A stretch of DNA of 64,000 nt from Scytalidium lignicola. Its lineage: Eukaryota > Ascomycota > Leotiomycetes. Positions within the stretch are counted from its first letter, which is position 1. Each line of letters opens with the position of its first letter. Below are positions 48,201 to 60,656 of the stretch, in pieces. A program made the position numbers and the translations under genes. The DNA lies in contig NCSJ02000012.1 of NCBI GenBank assembly GCA_002812745.2, forward strand, positions 124,001 to 188,000, given 5' to 3'. The notes below the pieces were generated by a model. It did not search any database. It was not told the DNA's origin and saw only the letters and a program-made list of their open reading frames with translations.

Positions 48201-50182
48201 CCAGTTCGAGTTCAAGTATCCTTTTGTCTCTGGAAGCTAGATCTCCCAGCATTTCGTGTGCTGTGCCACTGAATCCATCTTGGAGTTTTAGAGAATCCTC
48301 TCTTAGGACTTTCTGGCAGTGGATAACTTCATTCATATGATTTCTGAATTGCTCACAACTTTTCTTGACCTTCGAATACTTATCCACCAACACCGCATTC
48401 TCTTCCTTTGAAAGCTTGAGATGTTCCATGATCTTATTTTTTATATCGGTAAGGTAAGTGTTTTGCTCTTGTAAATGACAATTCTCTTTTTCAATCTCTT
48501 TAATCTTTGTACAGGCATCTGAAATAACCTTGACTTGTTCGTCGGACTTCAAGATCATCTTGCTCCTTTCTGTATCAGCTTGTTTAATTCGTTGTTTGTA
48601 TTGACGTTTATCGAGACCTAATTGCTGAATAATACTCTCTTTTTTAGATATTTCTATCTGTAAACGACGACATTTCTCTTCTATCTCTATAAAAAGCTCT
48701 CCAGCATGCAACAGTGAATAGTATGTCGCAGATGTATCAATGTTAGGTGATTGACACTGAGGTCTCAAGGAAACTTCACGATTGAACTCTGGAAATTCAC
48801 GTACACGAATTGAAGAGTCAAGAACCTGAGCAGTAGGCTTCTTCCCATTATAATCTTGACTAATAGAATTACCTGCTGTATGATGGCCGGAAGAATGGAT
48901 GGTTGGGCTTGTGGCAGATATTACTTCCGGACTACCCTGAATCGAGTGAGCTGAAAGAGAACGATGCCGATCATTAGTAACTGTAGGTCGAGATTCCTTT
49001 AGTTCAGAACATGGATGCTGAGAAATAAAGACGCGTCCCCCTTGAGCTGGTGCAGATTGTCCTGGCCTTGAGGGGAATACATCCAAGTGTTGCTGCACAG
49101 TAGAGGGAAGTATGTCTTCTACGCATTTTTGAAGATGCTTCTTATCTTGCTCGGTAGTAATTGTCTCTTTCTGAGTATCATAGTAGACAGACTGTGGAGA
49201 TTCTGAATTGTCCTGCGCAATTCCGCTTTCACTAACAGAATGAGTGTGTCCGCTGACATCAGGAAATGGCTGCTTGATTCGTTTGTAAGATCTATTACAG
49301 AAATTAGCTCTGTAGAGCACAGTGGAAGAGGTGGTATATTTACGCATTAGAAAACTTTGGAGGAATTTTCTTTAGACTTATTTCTTTCGATACTATTTGG
49401 TTCACTGGAAAAGCAAGGTTATTCTGATCCAAACTCAAGACTGTTTGGATAGCGAGTTGCTCGGTTTTGGGAATATCTGATTCTTGCTGTTCAGACCCCA
49501 AAATATCCTCTCCATCCATGGAACCATTTTGCCGAGAATACGCTAGATCCTTTGCTTCATTCAGATCTAGGATCCTTTTACTATTACTGTGTCCTTTGTA
49601 GTCTTGCTGTATGCTTGTTGATTTCCGAGCCGTATAATCTTCAGCTGCAGGTCCCCCAATGACTGCTGATACATTAGGAGGTTGAAGTAGAATTGCTTCT
49701 GCTGGTTTAGTATGCGGCCTGATGAACTGTCCAGCAACAAGCTGAGAAGGTTTTGAGAACTTAAATCCAACAGCTATGTCATTCACATCAAAATTAGGAT
49801 GATTTATAGTTGGAAGAAATTTGCAAATGTGAGGTTGCTTGTCATTGGAGGCTCCAATATCATGTTGCTGATGGTTATTCGATGAGGTTGGAGAGATGTC
49901 ATATTCCCTCGAAGCAGAGTTATCTGATTCGACATTCGCAAATTGTGTATCGTTTATGATGGATTTAGTACTTTTCTGCTGGATATCAACCGAGCTTTGA
50001 TTCGTTTCAAAGCCATCAGCTGCGTCGCAGCTGTCTCTACCGGGAAAGCAATGAGCTGGCGAGTGGAACTGCGGAGATCTGTGTGTAGGTGTTGTAATTT
50101 GACTTTGCTTCTGAGAAGATAGTACATTGGGTTCGATTAGGTCTGAGCATTTCTCTGATTGAGCTGAGTCTGCCTCCATCAT
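45206..50182 (-). CDS. Large coiled-coil protein (possible synaptonemal-complex filament or spindle-pole type)
   Basis: I cannot name this protein with certainty. Minus-strand exons are 49344-50182, 48147-49291, 47859-48090, 47716-47811, 46555-47659 and 45206-46495, giving 1568 residues; all introns are short, GT-AG and phase-consistent. Residues 1 to about 465 are polar, disordered and Ser/Gln/Asn-rich. About 470-1135 form an almost unbroken coiled coil with regular heptads (for example LFIEIEEKCRRLQIEISKKE and KQLREHITQLQNAEEALMDQ). A short break around 735-780 (HMAILRGGEAALSPRIVNFV) interrupts it. The last 430 residues are Ser/Thr-rich and basic. That head-rod-tail plan resembles transverse filament proteins such as Sordaria Sme4, but spindle-pole or Golgi tethers share it. 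An alternative upstream start at 50252 is in another frame and would need an extra splice. Confidence 0.75.
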
Positions 50183-51602
50183 ATTCTGGAGGATCCCGAC
50201 TGTATTGCACAATATCAAGAAACGGATAATAGGATGCAACAATGTCAAGCATTAAATGTACCAGTATTGACTAATGCCAAATCAAGCTTCTGACTTGTGA
50301 AAACCTACAAAAAGGCGAAGTAAAGGGAAAATAATGACACAGTGAATAATTGATGAGGACGAAAGAGGAAACAACGACATAGCTTGTGACACACTCTGTA
50401 CTGGTGCGGAAATTAGCTGCATAGTTAAGCAGGCACATTCCACACATACAGTGTGAGAAATATATGTATATGATAATTATGAACTTGAGAAACGCTGCTT
50501 ACTACCTGCGAGAGCCAGACTGCCACGACTACTATGATTGATGAATATATCATCGTATATGAAACATGTACAATCAATTTAGCCGCGAAAACTGCAGACA
50601 GTTAACCATCTGCCCTCTATATTTAGATTTATAACAGTTAAATGAATCAATTTGTCCAGCGTTAACTCAACTGAGGTTGTCAACACTAGCATGTTTATAA
50701 CTCGTTGGTAGGAAATATATCAGTGGCTACGGCCACATTGTGCAGAAAGACAGAACATGAATTGTACATGCAAAACCTACTCCATATGCCCTCCTAGAGG
50801 CTCCTGATGACGCGGCTTACTGATTAGTATGAATGGCATCCTTGCTAGATAGTTCGAAAATCTCTTGAATTGATAGCTGTGATTCTATACATTGAGGCCA
50901 AGATGTTTGGAACATTGAAAGCATACAACGGGTCTTACGCTCATAGTCCTAGCCTGCCCCCTGAATGTATATTGGATTCGTTCTATCTTTCTTATGTCCA
51001 ATGGCATGTTTGTGTGCTCTCAGAATACAATGCGCGCAAGCTAGAACAATTGGTGTTTTAGACAGTCACAATATATCGTCGACTGATAGAATCCGTGGTT
51101 CTGCATGTGCGGCCCGACGTACACCCAAAATAGTTCAAGACAGTCGCCGTCACATATTCGAAGGTTCACGTCTTGTTATCCCCACAACCTTTCTCGAGAC
51201 CTTGTTGTCAGGTTATGCGTAGAGCTAAAAATGTCTTACCCCCCTGCCGATTGGGGTTGGCTGCGAAATAAACTTCAATCCCTACCAGGATTTAAACGCC
51301 CAAGTATACGCTCATAGCCAATCATGAGGAAATCTAAGAAGTCACTTCAACAACGATCACTCTACTTTTAGTTTCATATAGTTTAGACTGTCTGATAATT
51401 CTATCTAGGACCCAATAATGGACCCGAATGTAAGCGCCGCCAATATCCATAAAGTCATGGCTCTTCCACATTGAAATCATATCACAATCATATCACATTG
51501 CCCAAACGCCCAGCGCGATTCAATTTTCATCACAATCACATCACAGTCAGGCGGTTCAGTGTTTCAGTTTGTTATCTACTCGATTCGAATACATTATTCA
51601 AT
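50183..51602. other. Divergent intergenic region, coiled-coil gene to membrane protein
   Basis: No gene is supported in 1.4 kb. An 11 bp tandem repeat at 51475-51497 lies in the leader of the membrane-protein gene. Two short open frames around 50870-51317 lack recognisable features. Confidence 0.55.
51475..51497. repeat. 11 bp tandem repeat (AATCATATCAC x2)
   Basis: Two adjacent copies of AATCATATCAC lie about 110 bp before the start of the membrane-protein gene, and similar ATCACAATCAC sequence continues downstream to about 51547. It is probably leader or promoter simple sequence. Confidence 0.6.
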
Positions 51603-52278
51603 ATGAGGCTACCCCTTTTACTTAGCTTTATACTACATATTATTTTCTTTAAAGTATCAGCACAAAATTCCGATCCAGCTGCTACCACTCCAACATCTAC
51701 AGCTGTTGTTTTGACTCCCGCAATGTCTTCAGCCTCCGTGGCTTCGTTTTTTTCTAGCCTAGCCACAACAGCGCCACAGCAGCCAGGAAATGGGCCAGCA
51801 CCAGGTGATGCAGCTTCTGCCGGTGGGGATTCCTCAGTGGATTCCGATGCCGGAGCATCTGGATCAGATTCTGGGGGGATTAGCTTGTCTAGAGGTGGAT
51901 TGATTGCGATGATAGTCGTTATTGTATTCGTGGTTCTACTTGGAAGTATGTTCCCATAGAATCAGGCCCAAAGGAGAAGGTTGCTAATTTGGTATAGTCG
52001 TTTCGTCAGTCCTCTATTATCTTGCTAAGAAGCGATCCTGGGAGATTCGTGAAAGTATTCGGAGGTCAGCGAGGAGAGTTGCCACTGCATTAACTCCCCG
52101 ACGATCCACTTTCCCCAAAGATGTAAGACGTTCGAGAGGCCTGGAGAGAATCGAGGAGGTTCCCCCTACGCCGAAGCGACGCATGCAGGATATAGAGAAG
52201 GGAAACCCGAAAATCGCACAGTTCGAGATGTCAGAGCCCAAGAAGGAGTCTAAATGGGCAAGGAAATTTAGTCGATAG
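51603..52278 (+). CDS. Small single-pass membrane protein with signal peptide, unknown function
   Basis: I do not recognise a family. Two exons, 51603-51945 and 51998-52278, join through a 52 bp GT-AG intron to give 207 residues. A signal peptide (MRLPLLLSFILHIIFFKVSA, cleavage before QNS) is followed by a Ser/Thr/Ala/Gly-rich, Pro-containing ectodomain of about 75 residues that is likely O-mannosylated. One membrane helix lies at about 100-124 (AMIVVIVFVVLLGIVSSVLY), its coding sequence split by the intron. The cytoplasmic tail of about 83 residues is strongly basic (KKRSWEIRESIRRSARR, RRSTFPKDVRRSRG) with a PPTPKRR site. This type I layout is that of yeast Wsc/Mid2-like wall sensors, but no Cys-rich WSC domain is present. 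It is convergent with ENP2, with 136 bp between the stops. Confidence 0.75.
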
Positions 52279-52414
52279 CTGCTGCTGCAGGATGTATCTT
52301 TGATTGTATATTTTTATAGCGGGTGTAGGCGTAACCGGAATTTCCTTAGGTGGATCTGATATGTGGATATTGTTATGGATAATCGGAGTTATGGATAATT
52401 CAGAATGACCATGC

Positions 52415-54340
52415 TTATAATCTCCTGAAAACGTTTCCGCTCGCGCTCCTTCGATCATCTCGTCTTCCTCTTTGTGGAGCGCTTGGCTTCTCCTGTTCCT
52501 TCTTCCTAGAACCTGGAGCAAATGTCACCTGGCGTTCCCCAACCACATCTTCCTTGTTCTTGCTTATTCGACCATTCCCTTGCTGACGAGATCCGAGAGG
52601 TTTATCTTTTTTCTGATGGCCAGATTTCTTGTAAGATGATGTTGATATGCGCATCTCTGGCCGGTTCACTGTTCCTGATTGCTTAACAATATCACTGCCA
52701 TTGTCAGAGTCGTCCGTATCTTTGTCACTATCTATCGTAGCCTGGATGGCATTATTTCCGCTCTTGGTACTAGGATTGAGTGCTTGGAATTCTCTGCTTC
52801 TCTCATCAACGGCAAATTCTTCATCCTCAAAGAGCTTTCCGAATCTTTCATCACCAAGAACACCCATCTCCACATCAACTTTCTCTCTTCGCTCTTGTTT
52901 CTTGAGCATCTTATCAACCAAATTTTGATTGACTTTAACCTTTTTGCTTCCCCTAATTCTGCTAGCTCTCTCTTTCTCCACTTTCTCCTTAATTCTCTTT
53001 GTCCTCTCTTCATCCCAGATGTATGGATTAGCAATAAGCCGAGCTTGTTCATACAACTTTGAGGCAACAAAATATCCATGCATATAAGGCCGTAACAGGC
53101 TTGTTGTCCCAATGAGGTGTCCCAGATTGAGATTTTTGATTTCTGGTAATGTCAAGAATTTGTAATTGTCGTATGTTTCGGTAGGTGCTTCCTCTGCCAT
53201 CTCTTCGACCATGTTATCTAGGAAAGAACACCACTTCGGTGCTGGACCGAGCTGAGGGATAAAAAACGCATGCTGTTGTTTGCCTTCATTCGCTGTCAAA
53301 AGCATCCCACTTTCCTTACACCAGGCGACAGAATTTATGTCGACGGCAGGCTCAACTGATGTCCAAGCACTTCCATCTGCTGCATCCCAGAGCTTGATAA
53401 TCCTCTTGTCAGCAGAGAGGATCTTCTTTTCAAGGGAGGATGTGGTCATATGCATCAAAGTTTTAACAGGATACCCATAACCTTGGTCTTTTCGTAATAT
53501 CGGTACTGGTCGACGAAGATCAAAAAGCTGTATTATTCCCTCCGAGGTTCCTACCGCGAGCGAGAGGCCAGATCGATGGAAGTCTAGAGCCGTCACACCC
53601 CCTTCTTGTCCTGCGAGTATCCCAACTCGAGCTTTAGATCGAGGGTCCCAGAATTCAACTGTTCCTATCGATGTCCCGAATGCTTGCAGATTATGACTAT
53701 CCTCAGCTAGCGCAGCGACGTTCACACAACCAGTATTAATTCCTCCTTGCAAAGCGCCCCCGCCAGCAGTAGTCATATCATCTCCACCAACATCTATTTG
53801 ATATGGTTTCATATACCTCCCAATTTCAAGGTTTAGACGGTAGACCTCCCCGAACCCATCCGAATTCACACCAACAGCAGGAACCAAAGCTTCTGCTGAA
53901 AGCTTTTGATACACGAGATCTCTTCCATACCTAGGTAACCGTGTCTGGTAATGACAGCCCATAGGCGTATGAAATTGCAGACTTCTATCAGTCTGTAGGT
54001 GAAGCGATTTAGAGTAGTCTGAGGAGAGGAGAACGAAAGAATGGTTCAATGCCGTAGTGTGTCGCGCGAAGGAGAGTGCAAGATGGGGAAGATAATGTGT
54101 GTGTATCTGTGGTTTGTATGTGCCTGTACTCATAACCCATTCTCCATCGTCGCTAACTCTGATGCAGTTGCTGGCTTCTTCGAATTCAAAATCTTGCAAA
54201 AGTTCGACTCGATTTGCATATTCGGGGTCATTTTTGAGGCTCCTCTTTCGTTTTCGTGCAAGCCACTCAGGAAGTGGTCTAGCTGTCGAGGCGCCAGATA
54301 TGGTATACACTGGCACCTCACTGGAATTTGTGAGCTTCAT
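52415..54340 (-). CDS. ENP2: Ribosome biogenesis WD protein ENP2 (NOL10)
   Basis: ENP2 is a nucleolar WD-repeat protein needed for 18S rRNA processing in the SSU processome. The gene is a single exon of 641 residues. The N-terminus reads VPVYTISGASTARPLPEWLA, then KRKRSLKNDPEYANRVELLQ and DFEFEEASN, all hallmark sequences. WD repeats span roughly 55-375, with TGTYKPQIH, LLSSDYSKSLHLQTDRS, FHRSGLSLAVGTSEGIIQLF and KRIIKLWDAADGS. The conserved post-propeller segment contains KWCSFLDNMVEEMAEE and YKFLTLPEIKNLNLGHLIGT. The C-terminus is Lys/Arg/Asp-rich with RMLKKQ-like helices (DKMLKKQERREKVD) and nuclear localisation-like stretches. No frame breaks are seen. It diverges from MED13, with 544 bp between starts. 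Confidence 0.95.
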   Translation of the reverse strand: MKLTNSSEVPVYTISGASTARPLPEWLARKRKRSLKNDPEYANRVELLQDFEFEEASNCIRVSDDGEWVMSTGTYKPQIHTHYLPHLALSFARHTTALNHSFVLLSSDYSKSLHLQTDRSLQFHTPMGCHYQTRLPRYGRDLVYQKLSAEALVPAVGVNSDGFGEVYRLNLEIGRYMKPYQIDVGGDDMTTAGGGALQGGINTGCVNVAALAEDSHNLQAFGTSIGTVEFWDPRSKARVGILAGQEGGVTALDFHRSGLSLAVGTSEGIIQLFDLRRPVPILRKDQGYGYPVKTLMHMTTSSLEKKILSADKRIIKLWDAADGSAWTSVEPAVDINSVAWCKESGMLLTANEGKQQHAFFIPQLGPAPKWCSFLDNMVEEMAEEAPTETYDNYKFLTLPEIKNLNLGHLIGTTSLLRPYMHGYFVASKLYEQARLIANPYIWDEERTKRIKEKVEKERASRIRGSKKVKVNQNLVDKMLKKQERREKVDVEMGVLGDERFGKLFEDEEFAVDERSREFQALNPSTKSGNNAIQATIDSDKDTDDSDNGSDIVKQSGTVNRPEMRISTSSYKKSGHQKKDKPLGSRQQGNGRISKNKEDVVGERQVTFAPGSRKKEQEKPSAPQRGRRDDRRSASGNVFRRL

Positions 54341-54884
54341 CGTGAAATGGTGCTACACAATCATAGAGAACTGTTCATGCACTAGTTCTTTTTTGCAATC
54401 CAACTTTTCAGTTTAAATTCTGGCTTACCTCAGCATATCCGGATTAATGTTATCGCATTAGCTTCGGGTAGAGCCGAGCTTGACCTAGTGTCTAAAATAG
54501 TAAAGTGCAGGCCAATGCTTACCTGGGGCCTGCCTGTAGTCAGCCCTGGTCGGGGTTTGCATCCTTACATCGCGGGTGGTTTGGGCGTGACAAAACTACC
54601 ACGGGCAGTCCATTCGATTGTCGCGCCCAACTTAACATTGGACAATTGTGGTCATTGTATGCTTTTGAATAGTGCAGGGAACACAGTCTCTGTTGAGATG
54701 GAGCCCAACCAGCCAATACATAATCGATACGCAGATCAAATACAGACTCTCCAGGAGCGCAATATAAGAAGCAGTCGACAAAGCAGATTTAAATACCCGG
54801 CTAGAAACCATCGCATTCGTTCTCGATATCAGCAATTTGTTTGCGTATGAGACAATATTACGATATCGATGCCTTTGCTCCGCC
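54341..54884. promoter_or_regulatory. Divergent promoter region, ENP2 and MED13
   Basis: No gene is seen in 544 bp. Both start codons face away from it, so it should hold both promoters. No clear TATA box is identified. Confidence 0.55.
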
Positions 54885-57800
54885 ATGGAGCCTGGCGACT
54901 ACTTGACAAATGCTTTGTCTGTGGTAAGTAACAGTGTTATTTGACAATTCTTATTGCAGTTTCTCATAACATATACAGAGCAGTTACTCATCGATACAAT
55001 ACGAGTACCTCGAGCTCTCAATCCCGTCACGACTTTCTCGCCAACACCTCCACCAGGTGGAAAGCTCTTGGCGCGAAGAAGGCGCGCTGGTATATCGAGA
55101 TCAATTGGGAGAAGGAATATGGTTATTTCAGTCAGCATCGCACCCAAACAAAGGCTCGACAGGGGAGTCATCCATCGTGGACTCATCCAATATTATTGAA
55201 GCGCGGGGTATTAGCCTCTCCCTGAAAGACAGAGGAGTATACGAACCGGCGAATTTGGCAAGAGGAAAATCTACTACCGTTAGCAATTTTGGCAGCCCGA
55301 CGCCTACTTCGTCACCATCTTCATCACTCGAGAGTTCCGCAAGGAATGCATATATATTTTTGAACTCCAAGGCTGTTCAAACTAATGCTCAAAACTCGGC
55401 CCATGAACCTCTCACAGGATCTCCTGGTGCTAAGTCAGGAATTTCTCAAGATAATTTGCTGGCTATGAAAGATATCCATGCTCTATTCATATCTGCAGTT
55501 CTCAGCTCTGTCAGTTATTTCCTCTGTCGCGATTGTGGTTTCATTCCTCTGAATTCTCGAACGTTTGTGATGAGGACACTATCGTGTCCGGACCCATCTA
55601 TTGTTCTTGCAACAATAGATGTTAATTTAACTTCCTTGGGGACACTTGTCGTCAAGGCTTTCTCTGAGAAGGCCCTAGGAATTGAAGGCGTGCAAACCGG
55701 GTTCAATTTATCGAAATCTCCACTTATTAAAACCCGTGGCCCTCCGATGGGGACTCCGTTGTGGCTAGGTCCTACCGGAAATCCTGCAAGGTTCCACAGT
55801 TTTTTTGACGAAAAGCAGATCCGAGGAAGTTCCTCCCTTCCTCAAAGTCAGATTAGTCCTACTAGCCAGAGTTTCTATGAACCTGACTCGGTGATGGTCA
55901 GTTCCTGGCGAGCTGAATGCCTTGAATGGTTGTCTGTAAAAGGGCTTGATCCTTCTAAGGTTGAACAGAAGGGGTGGGTGATGGTCCAAATACTAAAACA
56001 AGATTCTCCTCAGTTTACTAGGCATTATAACGGAGTGCGAACCAACGAAGATGTGGCAATTATCCCTTGGCCGGCTTCACTGTGTTTCCAGATTTCTGGT
56101 ATGGAAGGTCCTAATTTTATGCCTAGCAGAACCCAAATCCCTCTGCACAATCCCCTTTCTTTTGCCGAAGAATGGTTTACTGGTCAGGACGTTAGAGCAG
56201 CTACAAAGTTGAAGCGACAGAAAGAAAAGCAGAATAGTGAGGCATCATCAAAAGAGCGTGCGGAGAGCGATTCCCGGGCACAATTACTGACTGGCCACTC
56301 ACCAGCTGCCCTTCGACGAAGTAGCAATGCTGGTGCTGTGTATCCGACACCGCCTGACGGAGTTAACCATCCCGTTGGTGCCACCCCGTCGTTTGATGGA
56401 ACGGTATCGTCACCGGGAAATGCAAACCAACTGTTCACCAATGAGAATGATATCGTACCCCCAACAAATATGGCAGACACAGAGGCAGGTAATTGGACAT
56501 CTTCAGATAACAAAGAACGGACGAATTCAAACATGAACTTTAACGATAATGAGAATGATGACGATAACCTTTTTGGGGATAATATAGAAGGAGATTTATT
56601 TGCTGACACAGCTATTACGGATGCCGATTTCAACNTTTTTTGATGATCCTGGTGGTACCAATATTGACCAAGGCTCTGGCTCGCCTGGAGTCGGTATGGA
56701 TGTTATTCTACATGAAGAAGACGGCAGTATCGACAAAGGCGGACTTCTGAATAGCGCAGCTGTAGAACAGGAGGATACGCTGATGGAAGACTTAACTGAC
56801 ACTGCAAATGTTGAGCAACATCAAACAAAATTATCTCCTTCAAGACATGGTGCTGAGCAAACTAAGCCAGTTCAAGGTATCCACGAATCTAATGCCCTAA
56901 ATGGAGTCCCTCTTCAGCCGTCAGAGCCAGTGATTACTCCTCCTTTTAACATGACGACAATTTTTAAGCAGTTTTTCCCGGAAATTCCTAAAGAGTTATC
57001 CCACGTTTCTGTACAACAACAAAGGAGGACTAGTATCTTTAACAAGTTACAATTCGAAGCCTCTTTAAAGTCAGTGAACGAAAAGTATGAGCTGCATGGG
57101 CGTTTTGATTACTCTGATAATGATCAAGGACAACAACCACTTCATTTTTCAGACCTGCCACGGACCGATTACCTAAGTCGCCGGCGCAGAACGTTCATCG
57201 AGGAGCACAATATCCATAGCGCTGCAGAAATACTTATCCCAAAAATAGCTTCAACGGAGATCGAGGAGGAGGATCTGGATATTGACTCCCCTAAGGATTC
57301 AGCGGTGTCAAGCCGAGTCTCTGATCAAGATGATGTGAGCTACATAACAGATGCTAATACGCTTAACCCCACATCAGGAATCAAAAGAAAGCGGAATATA
57401 GAAGATGAAGAGCAAGACGATATAGCATCATCCTTGGGTGCTTTAATGGTTGATTATGATCGATCACTTGGATCACCGGCTTCTTTTAGCGCATCTAATC
57501 TTCATCTATTCGCTTCCGACCCAGGTGACTGGCCACTTGGAGCTTATTTCAGCATTCCGGGGCCTGAAACTCAATATCGTGCGCTCTCAGACTCCGATTA
57601 TGTTGCCACGGCTCAGATAATTGCAGACCAGGCGATCTCAGGAACGTTTAGATTGCCACAGGTTGTCGAAGAACGGAAAAATGATACTTGTACAGGGTTC
57701 TCTACCGCGCGGGATTTGGCGCAATGTCTCGTACAAGCTACGAAATCTTGTTTAAATGGGGCGACAGTTTGCAACATGGCTTCTTATCTAGATATCCAAG

Positions 57801-59746
57801 GAATACCTGTTCTAACACAAGGGATGCGTATGCAACCCAGACCTCTACCAGTTGCGAGAGCGGCCCAGAATTCGGAGGCCGGTAGGTCTAAAAGTTTGTT
57901 CACACTGCCTCCACCGGAGATTGAGGTGCAACGGTCGGATTCAAAACTTACAATACTTCCATCAGCAGTGAACTTTTGGGAAACATTAGGCTTAAGCCCT
58001 TCCGAAGGTAGCAAGGATGTCGAGGCCCTTTGTGTTTATCCTAATCTTGATGGGGTAGTCAACGCAGCAAGTACTTTTTTGGATGAAATGAGAAGTGTTT
58101 ATGAGTCCTATAAGTTAGGTACTCATGATAGGATTGTTTCCAAGGAAGCTATAGGTGGTCTCCTCTCATTTGATGCAGAGTTATGTCAACGGCCTGCTGA
58201 ATCTCTCAACTTTGGAGACCTGAAGGAAACCACGTTACGAATCAGCAAGATTTTATCTTCTCTTTCAGCCGAAGGATCTTCTCAGAAGAATCTTGTGGTA
58301 TATTTCATCTATCCAGTCAATAATGACTCACTTCTGATGCATATATGCGCGTCATTTAAGCTGCTATTTGATTTCTACAGGAAGGCCTTGGTTGAAAAGA
58401 AGTTGGCTGCCTCCAATGAGTTAGTTCTTCAACTTATTCCCCTGGACTTGGTAGCATCTGCTACTTCGATTAAAATACCATCGCCAACAGAATACGTGAA
58501 GCTTGCAATGCAAGTATATGATCGGTGCGTAAACTTTGCGTCTTCATCGTCTCCGCCAGCTATACTACTTGATCAACCATTGCCAAAGACCATCGACTTT
58601 AAGCTCAGTACTAATCAATCCGCATCTGTGCTACAAGAAAACACATGTCTTCATGTTGCATATGCTCAGAGTATTGACGATAGATGGATCACAGCAGCAT
58701 GGACAGATAATAGAGGAAACCGTCAGATGACATCCTCATATTGTCTCGGTCGCAAACATGAGGCACTCTCCCGGACCTTTTCAGAAGTAGCCAACGAGGT
58801 TTGGCAGACTACCTTGGATATTGTATCTCAGAAGAAAATCCATTGGCGTATAATGATTGCTAAGGCCGGAACCATGGATCAGATGGAGATCGATTGTTGG
58901 ATCAGTTTAGCAGCTGCTGCATCAGACATACAAGTTAGCTTAACCCTTATCACTGCGAAATCAGAGCCATCATTACGGCTGTTGCCAACTCCTAGCACGT
59001 TACAGCCCCCGACACATATCTCACAAACAGTGATGACTCCTGTATCGACACCTCAGACCGTTACAACATCAATAGTGTCTCCGGAAAGCACTCAGACAAT
59101 TGACCCTTCATCAGGACACGAGAATCCATCAGCCACTGAGTCTTTAACTGTCCCTTCAGAGGCTGTAATGAATGCTCAGGTATCTATGGCCTCGAATGAG
59201 GGTGGAGTTGCAGCTCATATGTCCGGAAGATCCCCCGGAAATGCAGCAGCCATACAAAATGTTGTGGCCTCACCTGAAAACGTAAGCACTCCAGCTCGTG
59301 ATACTCCGGGCAGTGCTCCAACTCCAGCTGTAGACTCTCCTGCCAATCCGGGAACTCCAGGAGATATTTCCTCGGAACCCGATATTGATGCTCGAATCAT
59401 TGACTATACAGATGAATGTTGGGGCGCTATTTTATCGCATAGATTAAACAACTCAAACTCACTCCTTGACTTGAATCTGGCACTTATCAGCGGATATATC
59501 ATCAAAAGGGGTGGCACATCAAGTGATGAACCCCCTGTATTACTAGAGATCAACATTGTGCATAGTGATGTCATTGGCAACACCAGGACTTTCTATGAGG
59601 GTTTACTAAGAGAGATTATTGGATATTATAGGGGTTTAGGGACTTTAGCACGAGTAAGAGGTGTTGTTGATCCTGTCAAAGATGGACGGCCGTGGCATAT
59701 TGCAGCTGCAGAGAAAGCAGTTAAAGCATTATATATGCTACTATAG
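54885..59746 (+). CDS. MED13: Mediator subunit 13 (SRB9/SSN2), with N-induced frameshift
   Basis: MED13 anchors the Cdk8 kinase module to core Mediator and so controls RNA polymerase II initiation. Exon 1 is 54885-54923 and exon 2 is 54979-59746. The acceptor at 54977-54978 is chosen because the preceding TAA must be spliced out. It yields MEPGDYLTNALSV then SSYSSIQYEYLEL. An N at 56635 before six T breaks the frame; omitting it reads ITDADFNFFDDPGG, a conserved MED13 motif, and gives 1601 residues. Other landmarks are REEGALVYRDQLGEGIWLFQ near the N-terminus and IPWPASLCFQI in the N domain. The MID/PIWI-like C-terminal half includes VYFIYPVNNDSLLMHICASF, WITAAWTDNRGN and the terminal ARVRGVVDPVKDGRPWHIAA. 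Disordered Ser/Pro-rich stretches lie around 420-540 and 1315-1450. Confidence 0.92.
56635..56635. other. Spurious N causing frameshift in MED13
   Basis: The N sits before a T6 run. With it the frame ends at once in TGA; without it the conserved ADFNFFDDP motif and the remaining 1036 codons are in frame. Confidence 0.9.
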
Positions 59747-60656
59747 GATAATTCCTATTTGCCTAGGTGTTTATACATTAGAAAGCGTCCTATTTGATAA
59801 TTCCGAATAATTCAAATATTAACTTAAAACACTTGTATATGTGTAGGAAAATGAAACTTTACGAAATTAAATCAACCATATCTCTCCTAACACAAAGGTG
59901 ATATGAAATCGATATTTTTATTGCTATAATACGATTGAATCCTACATTAAAACATGTGTAGCAGGGTTTATCGAATCTATGATCTGATACAGAACGGTCT
60001 CAAAGCTGCGATATCATCTTCTTTGTGTATTCCGAGCCTCCTGGTCCACCACAACTCCAGCCAACAGGATCTTTAAGTAGGAATCGAGGATGGTGAGCAT
60101 CTTTCTATGTATCTCTCAACCAGGAAAAGCTAGACATTGAACTCGTGAGAACGTTGTTAGGTTAGACGAAGCTGAACACAACTGAAATGCTTTAGTAGCT
60201 CCTTCCAAACATAACCCATTTGTCCGCGAGTCCGCCACACTCTGGATTTAGGCATTTAGTCTCTCCCTTAACCAGACCCTCTGGCTGCTCAAAGGGGATG
60301 CAAAGACTTTTCATGCCCATAGAAGGTGCCTTAGCATTCTCTGGGCCTTCTGCAGCCGCATCGGTCCTTCCTGTAGTCAACTCCTTGATCTTACCCCGCG
60401 AGGGTTGGCCCAATCAAGTCGCTAGAGAGAGAGGGTGTTATCGTAGTAAACCAGGGGTCGCCGAGAGGGGTCCTATCGAAAGTCCCCTCCCCCAATTCGC
60501 TCGGAAATTTTGGTGCTCTTTGGAGGGGCAGAATATACAGTCCAGCCCACGTGGGATCGCGTTATGACCATTGACGCTACAGGATTGCGAAAATCCTATT
60601 AATCTACTCGAACTCAGTAACCTTCTGGGGATCAGATATATTTTTTTCATCCCACA
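59747..60656. other. Intergenic region, MED13 to MTA phosphorylase
   Basis: No gene is supported in 0.9 kb. It should hold the MED13 3' UTR and the MTAP promoter. Short open frames around 60192-60567 on both strands overlap each other and lack features. Confidence 0.6.

Noticed and set aside
54961..55199. Alternative MED13 N-terminal frames (FLITYTEQLL... and VSHNIYRAV...)
   Set aside because: Both run into stops and cannot be joined to the long frame; the acceptor at 54978 gives a continuous reading that continues into REEGALVYRD.
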